Positions 48,481-60,545 are shown, numbered from the stretch's first letter. The stretch is 64,000 nt of DNA from Pyrus communis (GCF_963583255.1 NC_084815.1:4529056-4593055), one strand, 5' to 3'. A program made the numbers and translations. The notes: a model not told the origin generated them from the letters alone.

Positions 48481-50853
48481 ATCCTCCACATGAATGAAAA
48501 ATTAGAAGAATTTGAGAGTACAGGTAGATACATTGGGAGAGATGTTTTTTGGACTTGAACCTACCCTAATGAATACTTATTGGGTTTACTTGGTAATGTA
48601 GTGGATGTGGAAGATCTTGAACTATTCACCGCAACAGTAAATTAAGACAATAAGGGATAGATATCTCTTATCTTAATATATTACGATTCATACGGTTGTG
48701 TTCATATGGGTCCTGAACAAATCTCGGATTTATGAGAGCTTTAGAGAATTTAGCCATCTCATTCTCATAAAAGCGACCCTCTTTTACTCTCACATAGGTG
48801 ACCATTGATTAAAAATAGTCTAATTTATTCCTCTTATTTATGAGATATCATTGTCATTAAGTATAAATATACACCCTAAAACTTCTGCAGACAACTTCTT
48901 CCATCATAGGAATGAGGTATATAGTGTGTTAACTTCTTTGAATCATGCCCAACCAGTTTGCCCATTGAACTTAGACCATGGGATCTCCAATCAACTAAGT
49001 TAGGTTTCTGCCCGACCGATTCATTAATTATGTTGGCTTTAGCCTCATTCCCCTCAATGATCAACTTACTCTCTAGTCAAACCTTTAATATTTGGTACAT
49101 TTAGGTTGACTATCTCTAATGTTGTGCACAATCCATCTTATGAAATTTTATTTCATATGAGAGTAGTTATTTTCCAATGTTACTTAGGATATTTTCAATA
49201 ATTTGCTAACACTAGGAAGTAGACTTCCCCACATTTAAGGTATTTGTAAGAAGGTCTCTAACCTTGTACTAAACAATTACTCATTATAAGAAATGACATT
49301 TTGATTGTCTCATTCAATTAGCAAATTACATTTCCATTCTTCTTAAGTAAATCTCATATTTCAAAATAGATAAGTTACCCCACAATTCTTCGATAGTTGT
49401 GATTAATTTTTAACGTTATCGTTAAATTGATCATGTTTTGTAATTTAAGAAGTAAGAAACAACTAAGATAGCCTTTTATCTTTCTTCTTAGGCATTCACG
49501 CCTCACTAAGCTGTTACAGGAAAAGCTTTTACAGGCTTTCACACTCTATCATCTGAGCTTTTAAATTATCATGGGACTAGAATCCCCGCCAAGGAATGTT
49601 AATCTTAAATTTCATTTAACTCTTCCTCGCTATGACTAGTAACAAGAGAAAGCAAAACTCTTATCATTGCAAGGTATTCCCAAACTTCCAACGTCTAATT
49701 CATCTCAAGGGAATTGGCTTTGGTTTTATAAGTGACTAACATGAAAATATCCAAGCCCACGCTTGCTTATTATAAAGCCATATTGGGTCTAATGCATTTT
49801 GCAAAATGCTCCCACACTTTTAGTGTCTTGTCATTTCTTTCAAAAAGATCCCTACACTTTTAATCCTGTCATCGTCTTTTCAAGACGATAATAACTCATC
49901 TAAAATGAGTTCAAATATTTAATTTGAATACAGTATCTTCTTTTGTTATCACAAAAACTTTCTTACCATGAGTAACCATTGATAAAACACACTCATTGGT
50001 TGCCATTGCTTACTAAATAAGCAACATCATGTCTTTCTGCAAATTTACAAAAGACCCCCAGACTTTTGGTGTCTTATTGTTCTCAAAGGACTTGGCTTTT
50101 AGTCTTGACCATTCACGATTTATGGCAAACCCAGTTTTGTGGTTTCCATTAGACATAGTTTCCATTCATACGGAACTATCTTGTACAACTCAAAGGTCAT
50201 ATTAACTCACTTAAAACTTTGAGATAGTTCACTATGGCCTTGAAGCCTTCGCGCATCTGCCTAATAGGGATTCACAGCATCAATTATATAGATGAAATTC
50301 CTTTCTGCAAAAGGAACTTTTCCAAGAACTGCTACGAGTTGGCAAAACCACATCTAACATCCAATCTAAACCCAATACACCACAATGGCCGTTCTGCACT
50401 TATTGTAGATGATACAAATTTTTAAACTAGAAAATTTCACTTGGTAACAAACAATTCTCTTCTAGAAAGAGTCAACGTCAAACATGGATTTTAGATGGAT
50501 CTCCATGATATGCCTAACATAAGTAAAATCTTACTTGTAGGGATATGCATGTGCCTATGCAGTGTCAACGAACAGTCATATCGTTTCATCTATCTATGTG
50601 CGAACATAACCGATTGACACAAAGATAACTCAGATTACATGAAGATCTTTAAGCATAAAAGCATACAAAGAATATTATATCATGGCATTTTCATCATTCC
50701 TAATTATGCGATTAGTGACATTTTTGCAATATATCTTTCAGTATATCATTTCCAACTTGTTTGAATTTTTCTTCACTGCTTTACGTATACTGCATATACA
50801 TCTTACAGCCCATAATCTTTCGAATCACATTTTCTAACAATTGCATATAAAAG
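48481..50853 (-). mobile_element. Internal part of non-coding LTR element
   Basis: 48,481-49,137 is shared with copy 1; 49,138-50,853 is single copy and continues the element. It is AT-rich and non-coding. Phrases such as CACACTTTTAGTGTCTTGTC recur in variant form, hinting at internal repeats. At about 50,854 (AATCTTTTCATATATG) the sequence rejoins the unit just before phytocyanin I. No second LTR is seen, so the 5' end is probably deleted. A 63-codon ORF at 50,234 is not convincing. Confidence 0.45.
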
Positions 50854-50961
50854 AAATCTTTTCATATATGTAAGTTGAACCAGAGTGTATATAGAAAACA
50901 ACTAAAACTAATGAAAGTACGAATTCGTTTACATTCAATCCGAATAAAATAAAGAATACAT

Positions 50962-51588
50962 TTAAACAACTTGGGAACTCTTTTCGGCTTGGAACATCGA
51001 TTCATTTAAACGGCGGTAGATAAAATGCGAAACCCAAGCCACCAACATAAGAAGCGCGGTAGCAGCCGCACCGACCATCACAAGATTAAGAACCGGGAGC
51101 GGTCGTGTGATTTTTGAGCTTGGTGACATTGCTTTAGCATTAGAAGGAGAACCTGATGGTGAGGATGGAGAAGGAGAGGGGCTTGGACTAACTACTGGAT
51201 CTTCTATTTCGAGGGCATTGATCTTGATTTTAATCTTTTGGCCGGCTTTACAGTGACCAGGTTCACCACAAATAACATAGTAGGTGCCGGGTTTATCAAA
51301 AGTTAAGGCGGTAAAGGTACCGTAATGAGATAGGGGAAGTGATGGAATACAATAGTCATAATCTGCTTGAGTGACTATCATCACAAAGTCATATTCATGT
51401 TTGTAATTAAATATGAACTCGTCGCCCACATAGAATTTTTTCAATGAAGCCCACTCGTTGTAATCAACTGCGCCACTGTCAGTCCACCCTTCTAAATCGC
51501 CGCCAACCATGTAAACAGTAGCGGAACAAGCACCACAGAAAATCATCATGATGATCAAACTCACGGCAACAGTGTTTCTTAGAGCCAT
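50962..51588 (-). CDS. Phytocyanin / early-nodulin-like protein, 208 aa (unit I)
   Basis: The last member of the array, single copy and intact. It has the same domain order as copies A and C. Differences include Thr to Met in TVYMVGG, Lys to Glu in YNEWASLKK, Ile to Lys in TFDKPG, and Ser for Ala in the Ser/Pro repeat. The first copper His is again Asp, with CGEPGHCKAGQK retained. The start at 51,588 is the conserved MALRN; the frame is open to 51,636. It lies beyond the duplication and was originally next to actin fragment H, now separated by the LTR element. Confidence 0.85.
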   Translation of the reverse strand: MALRNTVAVSLIIMMIFCGACSATVYMVGGDLEGWTDSGAVDYNEWASLKKFYVGDEFIFNYKHEYDFVMIVTQADYDYCIPSLPLSHYGTFTALTFDKPGTYYVICGEPGHCKAGQKIKIKINALEIEDPVVSPSPSPSPSSPSGSPSNAKAMSPSSKITRPLPVLNLVMVGAAATALLMLVAWVSHFIYRRLNESMFQAEKSSQVV

Positions 51589-51720
51589 GACTAAAACAGT
51601 AAACAATAAACAAGCAATTAGGAAAGCAGAAAGCAAAGCGAGTGAATGAATGAAATTTAGATGAAAGGCAATAATGCGTGGGCATGCGTATATATAGATA
51701 GATAGATATAGTTAGTGTCC
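51589..51720 (-). promoter_or_regulatory. Promoter of phytocyanin I
   Basis: A TATATATA/GATA tract lies at about 51,690-51,709 on the complementary strand, as in the other copies, with a repeat number between those of A and C. Confidence 0.45.
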
Positions 51721-51940
51721 CAAACGGAAAATGTTTCCCAAATCCGGTTGGAAAACGGTTTATAAAATCAGACAAGTAGTAGGAATTCTATATAGGAATA
51801 ATATTGCCCAAGCTTAACTAATAATCGAACTCCAATTTTAAGCTTAACTAATAATCGAATTCGAATTTTCTGCCGTTTTGTCCGCTGCTTTTGCTTCCAA
51901 CTTCTGCTTGTTTCCATGTATGATGAAACATTTTATTTTA

Positions 51941-52952
51941 GGCTTATTAATCAAAATGCTCTCTGAAACTGTCATTGAGTTTCAGTTCTATATCCTCTTA
52001 AACTGATATTTTCAACTCTTTTGTCTTAAGTTACCCACTTCCATTAATGAATTGTTAAATTTAAGGGTATTTTAGACATTTCAATATTTACACATTTATT
52101 TATTTCTAGTCTACGCACTAAACAAGTCTCAATTTTTTATTTTTGACAACTCTAATTCAAATGCATAAATTTTGGGCATTTTTTAGAATAAATTATTTAA
52201 TCAATAGAAAAATTCCGAGCAACAAAATCATTGTATTAACCAAAATAAGGGTTACATTTGTTCGTGTAGTCATTTCACTTGCAAGACATCCACGTATTGG
52301 CTCAAAACTTTGCAATTGAAAACTATTCATTACAACAAAATTATTATACCATTAAGCTATCCTATCCAAAATACTTCCCAAACCAAAAAACAAAAAATCA
52401 ATTAAAGCAAATGTGCACAGTTTGAACAAGCTCATATGCCTAGTGGAATCAGTGCTCAACAATGTGAATTTTTTTGTTTCAAACTGTGCACATTTGCTTT
52501 AAATGATTTTTTTTTGGTTTGGGAAGTATTTTGGATAGGATAGCTTAATGGTATAATGATTTTGTTGTAATGAATATTTTTCAATTGCAAAGTTTCAAGC
52601 CAATACATTGATGTCTTGCAAGTGAAATGACTTTAAACAAATGTAACCCTTATTTTGGTTGATACAATGATTTTGTTGCTCGAAATTTTTCTATTGATTG
52701 AATAATTTATTTTTTTAGAGTTGTCAAAAATAAAATCGAGACTTGTTTAGTATGGCGACTAGAGGTAAATAAATGTGTAAAAACTGAAATATCAAAAATA
52801 CCCTTAAATTTAATAGTCCAATAGCGGAAGTGGGTAAAGTGAGACAAAAAAGTTGAAAACATCAATTTCAGGGGACAAAGTAAGACAAAACATGTTTCAG
52901 AGGATAAACTGAGACTTAATGATAGCTTCAGGAGGCATTTCGTCTAATAAGC
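51941..52952. mobile_element. 1-kb foldback (long inverted repeat) transposon
   Basis: Two arms of about 475-486 bases are inverted copies of each other around a 51-base loop (52,427-52,477). The innermost match is GCAAATGTGCACAGTTTGAA at 52,407 against its complement at 52,478. The outer ends are GGCTTATTA/TAATAAGC. A perfect 10-bp direct repeat TTTTATTTTA flanks it (51,931-51,940 and 52,953-52,962). Units A and C have the empty site. A 9-10 bp duplication and long arms fit a non-autonomous Mutator-like element. It encodes nothing. Confidence 0.85.
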
Positions 52953-52962
52953 TTTTATTTTA

Positions 52963-53866
52963 TTATAAATCACAATGAAGAAGCGAGAATCAAACTTAGG
53001 CCTTTGAATTCCATGATGCAAATTTAGTGCAATAAAAGAATCCAATTTCTCATTAGCATTTGGAATCTTTGATGCTGTCTTATTTATGACATGGCTAAAG
53101 ACAAGACTTATTGACTTTGTGCTTGATTGTCGATAAAAGCATTGCTGCCTCACTAGCCCTCTCATTGTGACAAGAGAGATACAAAGAGGGGTAGTGACAC
53201 CGGGTAGAGAAACATTTATCCCACTAGTGAGGCCTCGAGTCACCAACTTTGAGCCGCCAACAGAACCATGGTGGGTGTAGTTGTTATTACAATTAATTTT
53301 GAGGAAATCTGAAAGTGATAGGTTTACCGAATAATGGTAGACAACAAAGCATGCGATGAAGATGTCTTCACTTGCAACCCAAGTAATCATTCTTTCTGAT
53401 AAAGCAAACAAGAACACAACAAATTGAAAGATTTCAAAGTAATGGTCTGCATTACAAAACAATAAAGCTCCAGAATTCCGCATTTCAAATTTACACCATT
53501 GGTTTTCCAGCAACTTGTTCATAAAGATACAACCATCAAACAGGGCGAATAAACGTTGCAGTACTTCGCTGGTTTCACATTCTTAAAACGCTTACAGTAA
53601 CTGAAAAGGCGTAAAAAGAACAGATTTATTAAATCCAAACACATTGCACAGCTTTCGGGTGTATATAGACTCCAACTTATGAACCTCGAAAAAAATCTGA
53701 AGCTTGTCCATAGCTTTGCCTAGGGTGCATAGTTTTATGGAAACAAATCAGTTTATATAAAAGAAAAACCGGAAGAAAACAACCCAATGTTAGAAAAACG
53801 TTGGAGAATAAAACTTGCTGAACCTGGTTTCTTAAAACCGGACCCAGCCAATCGAGTTACGGGGTG
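52963..53866. other. Unit remnant and region downstream of PP2C gene
   Basis: 52,963-53,060 is the last recognisable array sequence (AATGAAGAAGCGAGAATC..., homologous to 4,825-4,880 and on). From there to 53,866 I see no supported gene. A 192-codon - strand ORF (52,944-53,522) has no recognisable domain and overlaps the array remnant. The part next to 53,866 is probably the PP2C 3' UTR. Confidence 0.4.
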
Positions 53867-56692
53867 TTATACTGACTTCACATCATATCCGTCCTTGAAC
53901 ATGTTAAAACTCGACGGTCCAACAGTGTCAATGAACCCTCTTATGGAAAGATCAGGCGCGGGTTGGTTCTTCCCCAGTAAATCGTGATCTATAAAAATGA
54001 CAACAATCGTAATGTCATCGTGAAAGAACCGCCTAACTCCCTTTCCAACCTTCTTAAGGTCGTCATATCTCATCTCCCTTTTCCTAGCTGCCTCGCTCAA
54101 AGCTGTTTTGAGAAGCCTTTTTGCAATTCCCTGACATTTTTTAAAACAACAGAAGAAAGAACGATTGGGATCTTGATAATAAAGGCAAAAAACAAAAAGA
54201 CGAAAGAGGTATTAGAAGGGAAAAAAAAAAAAAAAAAAACATACTGCTCGAGGATTATTATGTACAATCTCCACAGCTTCCTGATTTGTCATGTGCTCCC
54301 ATAGCCCATCGGATGCAAATATTACAAATTTATCATTGGGCTGTAGAACCCTAGCACATACAGATGGTTCTGCTGTTAGCACAGGCCGGCCAAGGGGCTC
54401 AGGTAGGTGAAATCTCGGAAACGTAGGATCAAGAGAAAATTCTGGCCTCTTTAAGTATGCATCACCGATAGATCTAGACACCTGACAGCAAGCAAGTAAA
54501 GAGAAATTTAAGTAATTACTAATAACTTGTCAACGATGTTATCTATCTGGCAAATAAAATTTGTAGTTAGTACTTAACACAGGAACTGAATGCTGAATGT
54601 GCATACCAGTTGATTTTAAGCAACCGCTACTGTGGGGGAGTGAAAATGTTAAACATGCGTGTAATGAAGAAATACAACACAAAAACCTAGTCCTGCAGCA
54701 TCTACGACATACATGACTGATGCAACTACAAACACTGATTCTACTCAGACCGAAAAGTAACGAAAGAAATGTATGCAGTTGTGTTTGCTAACAGACACGC
54801 ATCTTGATGGGGCATGTGCAGATACTAAAGCAATCCTTAAGCATTCTGAACATTTATGTTAAGGTGATTACAGAATTCGTAAGTCAGAAATCACAAACTG
54901 ACTCGTTATAGAAAATGGGTATCATTAACAGAAGGAAGTTGAGAAAAGTACAGAAAATATATCCAAAAACTAGAAATAAGACCAGATTTAGAAAGTAGGT
55001 ACCAGGACAATACAAAAAAGTAAAACATATGTAATTACACAAGTATGCAATAGCTTTATAAACTATAATTCTATCCAAAAATCGACGACAGCAGGCAAAA
55101 ACAGATAAAGAAAAAAAGGGATCATGCATATTTATATATATATACACATATAATTATTTATGCAACAAATAACGTGACGTGACAAAACCAAGCATGTCAG
55201 TTAAAGAGAGACGGAAAGTGAGTAAACCTGTATGATGCCTTTGATACGCCAAACGCCATGCTTCATAACAACAATATGTGAATCATCTGGATGCAAGGAC
55301 CTGAGTTCTTGTCTAACCTCCTCCATGCTTGCATTGTGCTCCCTATTTAGCTGTTCAGCAGCTATCTTATTCGATCTACCTATAGAACCAATTACTGCTC
55401 GAGAGTCACCTAGATTAGCAACAAACAATGTTCCCCTCCAGATAACTCCAACCAGACAACAAGACCCAATTGCTGCCATTAATGGCTTTATTCCACAAGT
55501 CCTACGCACAAGAGTAAGGAACCCATCCTCCGTCGAAGAAAAGGCACTTCTAAGGATATCTTCAGATATGGTTCCCTTTTCTCGAGCATGTCCTGTAACA
55601 AAAACATTTAAATAAGTTGCAATTTGAAAAATCCAAAAGTACATGGTGTACAGAACAACTGCAAATGGAGGGGGAAGCATAGAATACGAAAAATAAGCAG
55701 TATTGCAACAGAAGCACGGCAAGCGCCCATGTTCTTAAACTATCCTCCTCTTCCACTTCCCCAATCACATATAGCTAAAAGGCTCTCTATTGGCATATAA
55801 AGAAGGGCCCTTGACTCCAGGGTGGAAGGGAAAAGACAATGCATCAAAGAAACAAAAATTTCAAATTTCACAGAATTGTACATTCAACTCTACTCGAACT
55901 ATGCAGAACAAAAAAGATAAACATAACTCAACCTCCGATTCTCTCTTCTGATTTTTTTTTTTAGCATAAATAAATTAAACCTTTCAAATAACAGCGCTGT
56001 GTATATTTCAGCATCATCAAGACAAACTCGACTGACAAAAATTTACCCAGTAGAGAAAAATCCAAGACTCTGCTTTAAACCAATTGACCATCAAACAAAC
56101 ATACAATTCACATTTAAGTTTAAAAGAAACAACAACATCAAAGACAACACCTTTCAAAAAAACACAAATCCCAAACAATCCATCAAAACACACAACTCCA
56201 ACAATCCCAAGAAAAAGCAGACGCTACGCCCGCAAAGTTGACTAAAGCAGTGTGCTCGGCTCACCACAAAAGCTCAAATCCCCGCAATTTAGATTAAATT
56301 AGAATATCGCTCAAATCAAAACAGGAAAATAAAAACCCAAGAAACGAAAAGAATCCAAAAACCAAGAAAATAGGGGCTCTGGCTCACTCACTCATGAGAT
56401 TAAGAAAGAGATGGTCATTAATGAAGCGAGAAGCATCAGGTCCACCGTGTCCGTCATAAACACCAACAAAGGTGGCGTCTCGGCCGGCCTCCACCTGGCT
56501 GTGATCCTCAATAACTTCATTGGCCTGCACGACAGCGAACGAGAATTCTCCATAGCTGTGCCTGTCGAGGCTTCTGCACCACAGCAAAGGGTCCTCCAAC
56601 GACGAGTCGTCCACCTCATCCTTGTTCATACGGGCATATCTCCGCAATGGCTTCCACCACGTACATGCTATCCTTGTCAGCCACGAAAACAT
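53867..56692 (-). CDS. Protein phosphatase 2C, probable clade D, four exons, 388 aa
   Basis: Exons (in - strand order) are 56,692-56,392, 55,592-55,228, 54,481-54,245 and 54,130-53,867. All have GT-AG borders and the joined frame has no stop until TAA. The protein is a Mg/Mn-dependent Ser/Thr phosphatase. It shows GVYDGHGG with the metal-binding Asp80, GDSRAV (162-167), SRSIGD (224-229), FASDGLWE (277-284) and HDDITIVV (338-345). All core metal ligands are present. The N-terminus ([10 protein letters not shown], then [21 protein letters not shown]) resembles clade D PP2Cs. Members of that clade dephosphorylate the plasma-membrane H+-ATPase and are inhibited by SAUR proteins; applying this here is inference from family likeness. 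Length is normal for the clade. Confidence 0.92.
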
Positions 56693-57065
56693 CCCTCATT
56701 TCCCAACAACAACCCCGACAACTGCTACTTTCCTCTGTAATCCGACAACGCTTTCGTGGATTTCAGGTGCTCGTTGAGAAAATTAAAGATTTGGGGTCGC
56801 TTGTTTTTTAATGAAGTTTCAAAATTTGGGAAGATTTTGGAGGATTGGCAAAATCCAAAAGGAGTTGTGATTTTTGAGACAAAAGGTTCAAGAGGTCTGT
56901 GGGTTTTTTTGAGTCTTCCTCTGTCCTCTCTGTGCGTTTAGAGAGAGAAAGAGGAGGGGGAGAGAGAGAGAGAGAGAGGGGTTTTGCAGAGCAACAAGGA
57001 CTGCGTGGAAGGGAAGGGGAAAGTTGACGAAAGAAAGCGTGTGAGAAGCGCTCTATTCTTTGTTT
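56693..57065 (-). promoter_or_regulatory. 5' UTR/promoter of PP2C gene with CT microsatellite
   Basis: A pyrimidine tract (read as GA repeats on the + strand, 56,940-56,981) lies about 250-290 bases before the start codon. CT-rich tracts at this place are common in plant 5' UTRs and core promoters. I see no clear TATA box. Confidence 0.4.
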
Positions 57066-57595
57066 TTTCGAAATGGTGTTTGTAAATTCACGGAAATGTC
57101 ACTGGTGTGATGACGAAAGCGGATTTGGCAAAACATTGTTTTCAAATTGTTTTTGTTTCTTTTTTTTCTTTTTCTTTTTTTTTAAGAATTCAAAATATTT
57201 TCTTTTGTGGGGTCTCACCTCTCACTTTATACATGTCACTATCACCAAATTGTCTTTTTCTCTAAATTTCTCGTTTTATTTAATTCGTGAACAATTTCAA
57301 AAAATGTAAATTAAAAAAATGATCGAAGGCTTTTTAGTGATGATGACATCATTTTTGTAATTTTAATATGAATTAAATGTAACTGTGAAAATAAAAGTAT
57401 TTTATGAGGAGCTAAGATCATCTCGGAGTAAGATTTTCTTCTCTTCTATTTACATCCTCTATCCTCACATCTTCTCACAGATTATTTTTTGTTTTCTTCT
57501 AGCTATTAAAAAATGAATAAAAAACATTGACGTGGTTTAACTGTAACTGTTCAAATAGGAGGAGATGGAAGGGGAGAGAGATTAGGATGGGAGAA
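57066..57595. other. Intergenic, no gene seen
   Basis: AT-rich sequence upstream of the PP2C gene, with a T-run near 57,160-57,183. No coding or repeat structure was recognised. Confidence 0.3.
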
Positions 57596-58385
57596 AATCA
57601 TACTCCAACCATCTCCAACTTTTGGGTTAAAACATAAACTTTTTAACCTAGAAAATTTATGTTTTAACTCAGAGGCAATTTTTCTGTTCCCAACCTGAAT
57701 TAAATTTTTAGCCCAAGATTATTAAAAATGAATTTAAGCTTTTTTTTAATTAACTTTTTTTTATAAAAAAAATGTAGATTATCCTCATTTAATTTTATGA
57801 ACATTTTAACTTAAAAATATTTAGTTTCCGATGAATATTGAAAAATACTAAATTGCCACCATGAAATTCATGAAACACTAGAAATAATTCTTTTAAGTAT
57901 TTTAATCGTTAGATTTAAATTTGGATTGTTATTTTTTTTTTACCGTTAGATTTTATCATATTAGATCTCAGCAGTTGGATTTAATAAATATATAAATTAA
58001 AAATTAAAAATTAAATAAATTAAATTTGGACCGTTGGATCAACCAACGTCCAATTAACCACAACTGTTTGATGAAGGAAAGAGTCGTTGGGCTCGGACTG
58101 GTGAATGATACACCTATGTGCCTTGGACCCCCGCATTGCCAGCTCCTTGAGAGTTGGGGTGTTAGGCGCGTCAAATTTGTCGTGGCTTGGTTTTTGGTGG
58201 GCGCGTCTACTCGCACTAGTGGGCCAACCCACTAACCCTTGCTAAATCCTGGTCGAAAAGTGCCCAAAAAAAATGAGTTTTAACCCAAAACTCATTTTTG
58301 CATCAAGGGTTTGGAGCAAGTTGGGTGAGTTTATAACCTAAAATTTGAGTTTTATTTCAAGGGTTGGGGCAGGTCTAAGAGGGCT
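57596..58385. mobile_element. Probable non-autonomous DNA transposon, about 0.8 kb
   Basis: The left end reads CCATCTCCAACTTTTGGGTT and includes TTTTAACCTAG. The right end contains the inverted counterparts (GGTTTGGAGCAAG, AACCTAAAATTTGAG, GGGTTGGGGCAGG). The interior is AT-rich with a short GC-rich part at 58,080-58,240. Inverted ends are imperfect and no target duplication was fixed. It encodes nothing recognisable. Confidence 0.4.
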
Positions 58386-58754
58386 AGTAGCTCAAGATAT
58401 AATGCTTATATAACCAAACAAAATTACACTAGTTAGTTGGAGCAGTATAACGCCTCCTTACACCCAAATTCTAAGTTGGAATTAAAGCAATCAATATTGC
58501 TTTGTCAAAACAAAACTTCCTTAACGAAAACAATTACTTTATATGTATTTGTAGCCTTAATTTTTATCATGAATATTTATGTCAAACTAAAGATCTAGTT
58601 TTGAACTATTAAAAAAGTTTTTATTTCACTTTCTCCTCATGCTTAAAACTTACATAGCATGTACACAATCGCTGATATGATTAAAAAGAGGATAATTGAT
58701 TAGCCAATGCAGATTTCAAAAGTGTGATTTTCTCTTTTAGCTATAATATTATAA
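58386..58754. other. Intergenic, no gene seen
   Basis: AT-rich sequence without coding potential or recognised repeats. Confidence 0.3.
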
Positions 58755-58915
58755 AAAGAAAAATTAATAAAAAAGATTTGAAAATTTTGAGTTTTAACGA
58801 TAAGAACAAAATAAAGAGTAAAATGAATAGTATCAGGTTTGACTTTTTAGTGTAAAAATATGATTTTTCGTTAAATTGAACAATATTGTAGGCTTTTCGT
58901 TAAAACTCCCAATTA
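58755..58915 (+). mobile_element. MITE, 5'-GAGTTTTAACGA family
   Basis: Imperfect inverted ends GAGTTTTAACGATAAG (from 58,789) and CTTTTCGTTAAAACTC (to 58,908) enclose about 120 bases, including GACTTTTTAGTGTAAAAATA. A related element lies in the other orientation at about 63,080-63,215. From memory, very similar repeats are widespread in Rosaceae. Confidence 0.5.
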
Positions 58916-59530
58916 TAAATGGGGTGAAGCAAATTGTGCGTTGACCTTAAACAATGACAAAGTCTATGCCTCCTCTTCCCCTGAAATTGAGATTGTATGA
59001 AGCTTCCTTTTAGCATCATAAAACCTTTAGATTCCTACAAATTACAATATCCATCCCATGTGCAATGCATGTGCAACTCTCTTTTCTTTTTCTTTATGGC
59101 TTATGAAATTTATGAATAATCTCTACTAATTAATAAAACACTCATTGTCAACCAAAAATTTTTATAAAATTATCAATTTAACTAGGACAATACAAACAGA
59201 ACATGAATATGAAATATGAGGCAAAAATGTAATTTCACACAAATATTTTTTTTTTTTTTTTAAAAAAAAAAAAACCTCACCTACATATAATCATAACATA
59301 TCTATAATTAAAAAAATTAAAAAAAATTAAAAAAAAAAAAAATCCCACACCCACATTATCTATCACTCTCTTCCTCTCTCCTTCTATTTCAAAAACAAAA
59401 ATAAAAAAATCTTCTCACACACAAGTGTGTGCCCATATACTAGTAATAATAATAATAAGCACTACAACTTATCTTCCCCAGTTATATCCAACTATTTAAA
59501 ATTAGTCACGATTATTTATTTATTTAATTT

Positions 59531-59566
<36 letters not shown>

Positions 59567-59660
59567 AGTAAACTTTTTGAACAAAATATTCGATCATAAT
59601 CATGATATGAGATCCAACCCTAGAGAACACGTGTGAGTGATCTGGGTAGGTGTAACCATG
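58916..59660. other. Intergenic with AT microsatellite
   Basis: No gene is seen. Several A/T homopolymers lie at 59,250-59,342. An (AT)n microsatellite of about 30 bases lies at 59,533-59,563. Confidence 0.4.
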
Positions 59661-59667
59661 AAATGTA

Positions 59668-60061
59668 AGGTCATCTCCAACCGAGGGCTGACCAGAGGAC
59701 TCGTTTTAGCTCTCTGGCCCTCCAAGATTTTCCAAGATATTAATATTTTAATGAACAGTAGAGAGTCATATTTGTCTCCATCTCCAACCGAGAGCCCGAG
59801 AGCCAGAGAGCTAGAGGGCTCGTTTTAGCCCTGCCACAAAAAATTGTCTCCAACCGAGGGTCAAACATAATTTATTATTTAAATTTAAAAACTATAACAA
59901 CTTAAATTCAAATCCAACAACTTAAATTTAAAAACTACAACGATAACTGGCCAAAAAACCAAAAAAATTAGAATTTAAATTTAATGAATGGTTTAGGTAT
60001 TTATAAGAAAAAAAAATAGAATTTTTAAGAATTTAAAAACAAAAAAAAGGCCCCAAAAAAC

Positions 60062-60100
<39 letters not shown>

Positions 60101-60331
60101 CGGCTAGTTGACTAGCCGTTGTATCCAAATTTTTTTTTTTAAGCAATCATGTTGGTTATAACCAACAAGAAAGCTATATTTTCTGGCCAGCCAAGCAGCC
60201 AGCCCTCCAGCCCTCTAGCCCTCTCTGATTCCGTGAGACCCTTTCAGATTCCACAGCCCTCTGTTGGAGATGGTTTTTAGGTTATTTTCGGCTTTCTGGC
60301 CCTCTATACCCTTCGATTGGAGATGACTTAA
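59668..60331. mobile_element. Non-autonomous DNA transposon with central hairpin
   Basis: The ends are inverted repeats: AGGTCATCTCCAACCGAGGG at the left and CCCTTCGATTGGAGATGACT at the right. Subterminal copies of CTCCAACCGAG and GCCCTCTAGCCCTC occur on both sides. In the middle is a perfect hairpin ACAACGGCTAGT/ACTAGCCGTTGT (about 60,097-60,122) flanked by long A and T runs. A TAA near each end could be a 3-bp target duplication of PIF/Harbinger type, but this is uncertain. Confidence 0.6.
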
Positions 60332-60545
60332 AGATTATCAGGAAACCAACCTTTGTCCTTTTTTCAGGAAACCAACCTTTGTCTTTTTTTATGAACGGAG
60401 GAAATGCAGCGGAGGTAGGAGGAGGGAGGGACGGCATGTTGCTTTCCAAGAAATTAATAAAAAATTGAAGGCTCTCCAGAACACATGCAGCATGTGAGTA
60501 ACTGTGGCTTTTTCGTTTCTGTCACAGCTTTCACTATTCAGGTTG

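Larger units (their letters stand above)
29196..49137 (+). repeat. 20-kb tandem segmental duplication, copy 2
   Basis: A direct repeat of 9,259-29,195 with the same content and orientation. The left junction joins the interior of the non-coding LTR element (CAATCC) to the unit-C upstream region (CAAGTGGG) with ATC shared. Copy 2 lacks the MITE because the MITE lies just outside the duplicated block. Confidence 0.95.

Noticed and set aside
9259..49137. CRISPR-like or satellite repeat explanation for the repeats
   Set aside because: The repeated block is 20 kb of complex sequence in two copies, in a plant genome; no short regular repeat-spacer structure exists.
52944..53522. 192-codon minus-strand ORF
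   Set aside because: No recognisable domain; it overlaps the foldback terminus and array remnant and has no splice or family support.
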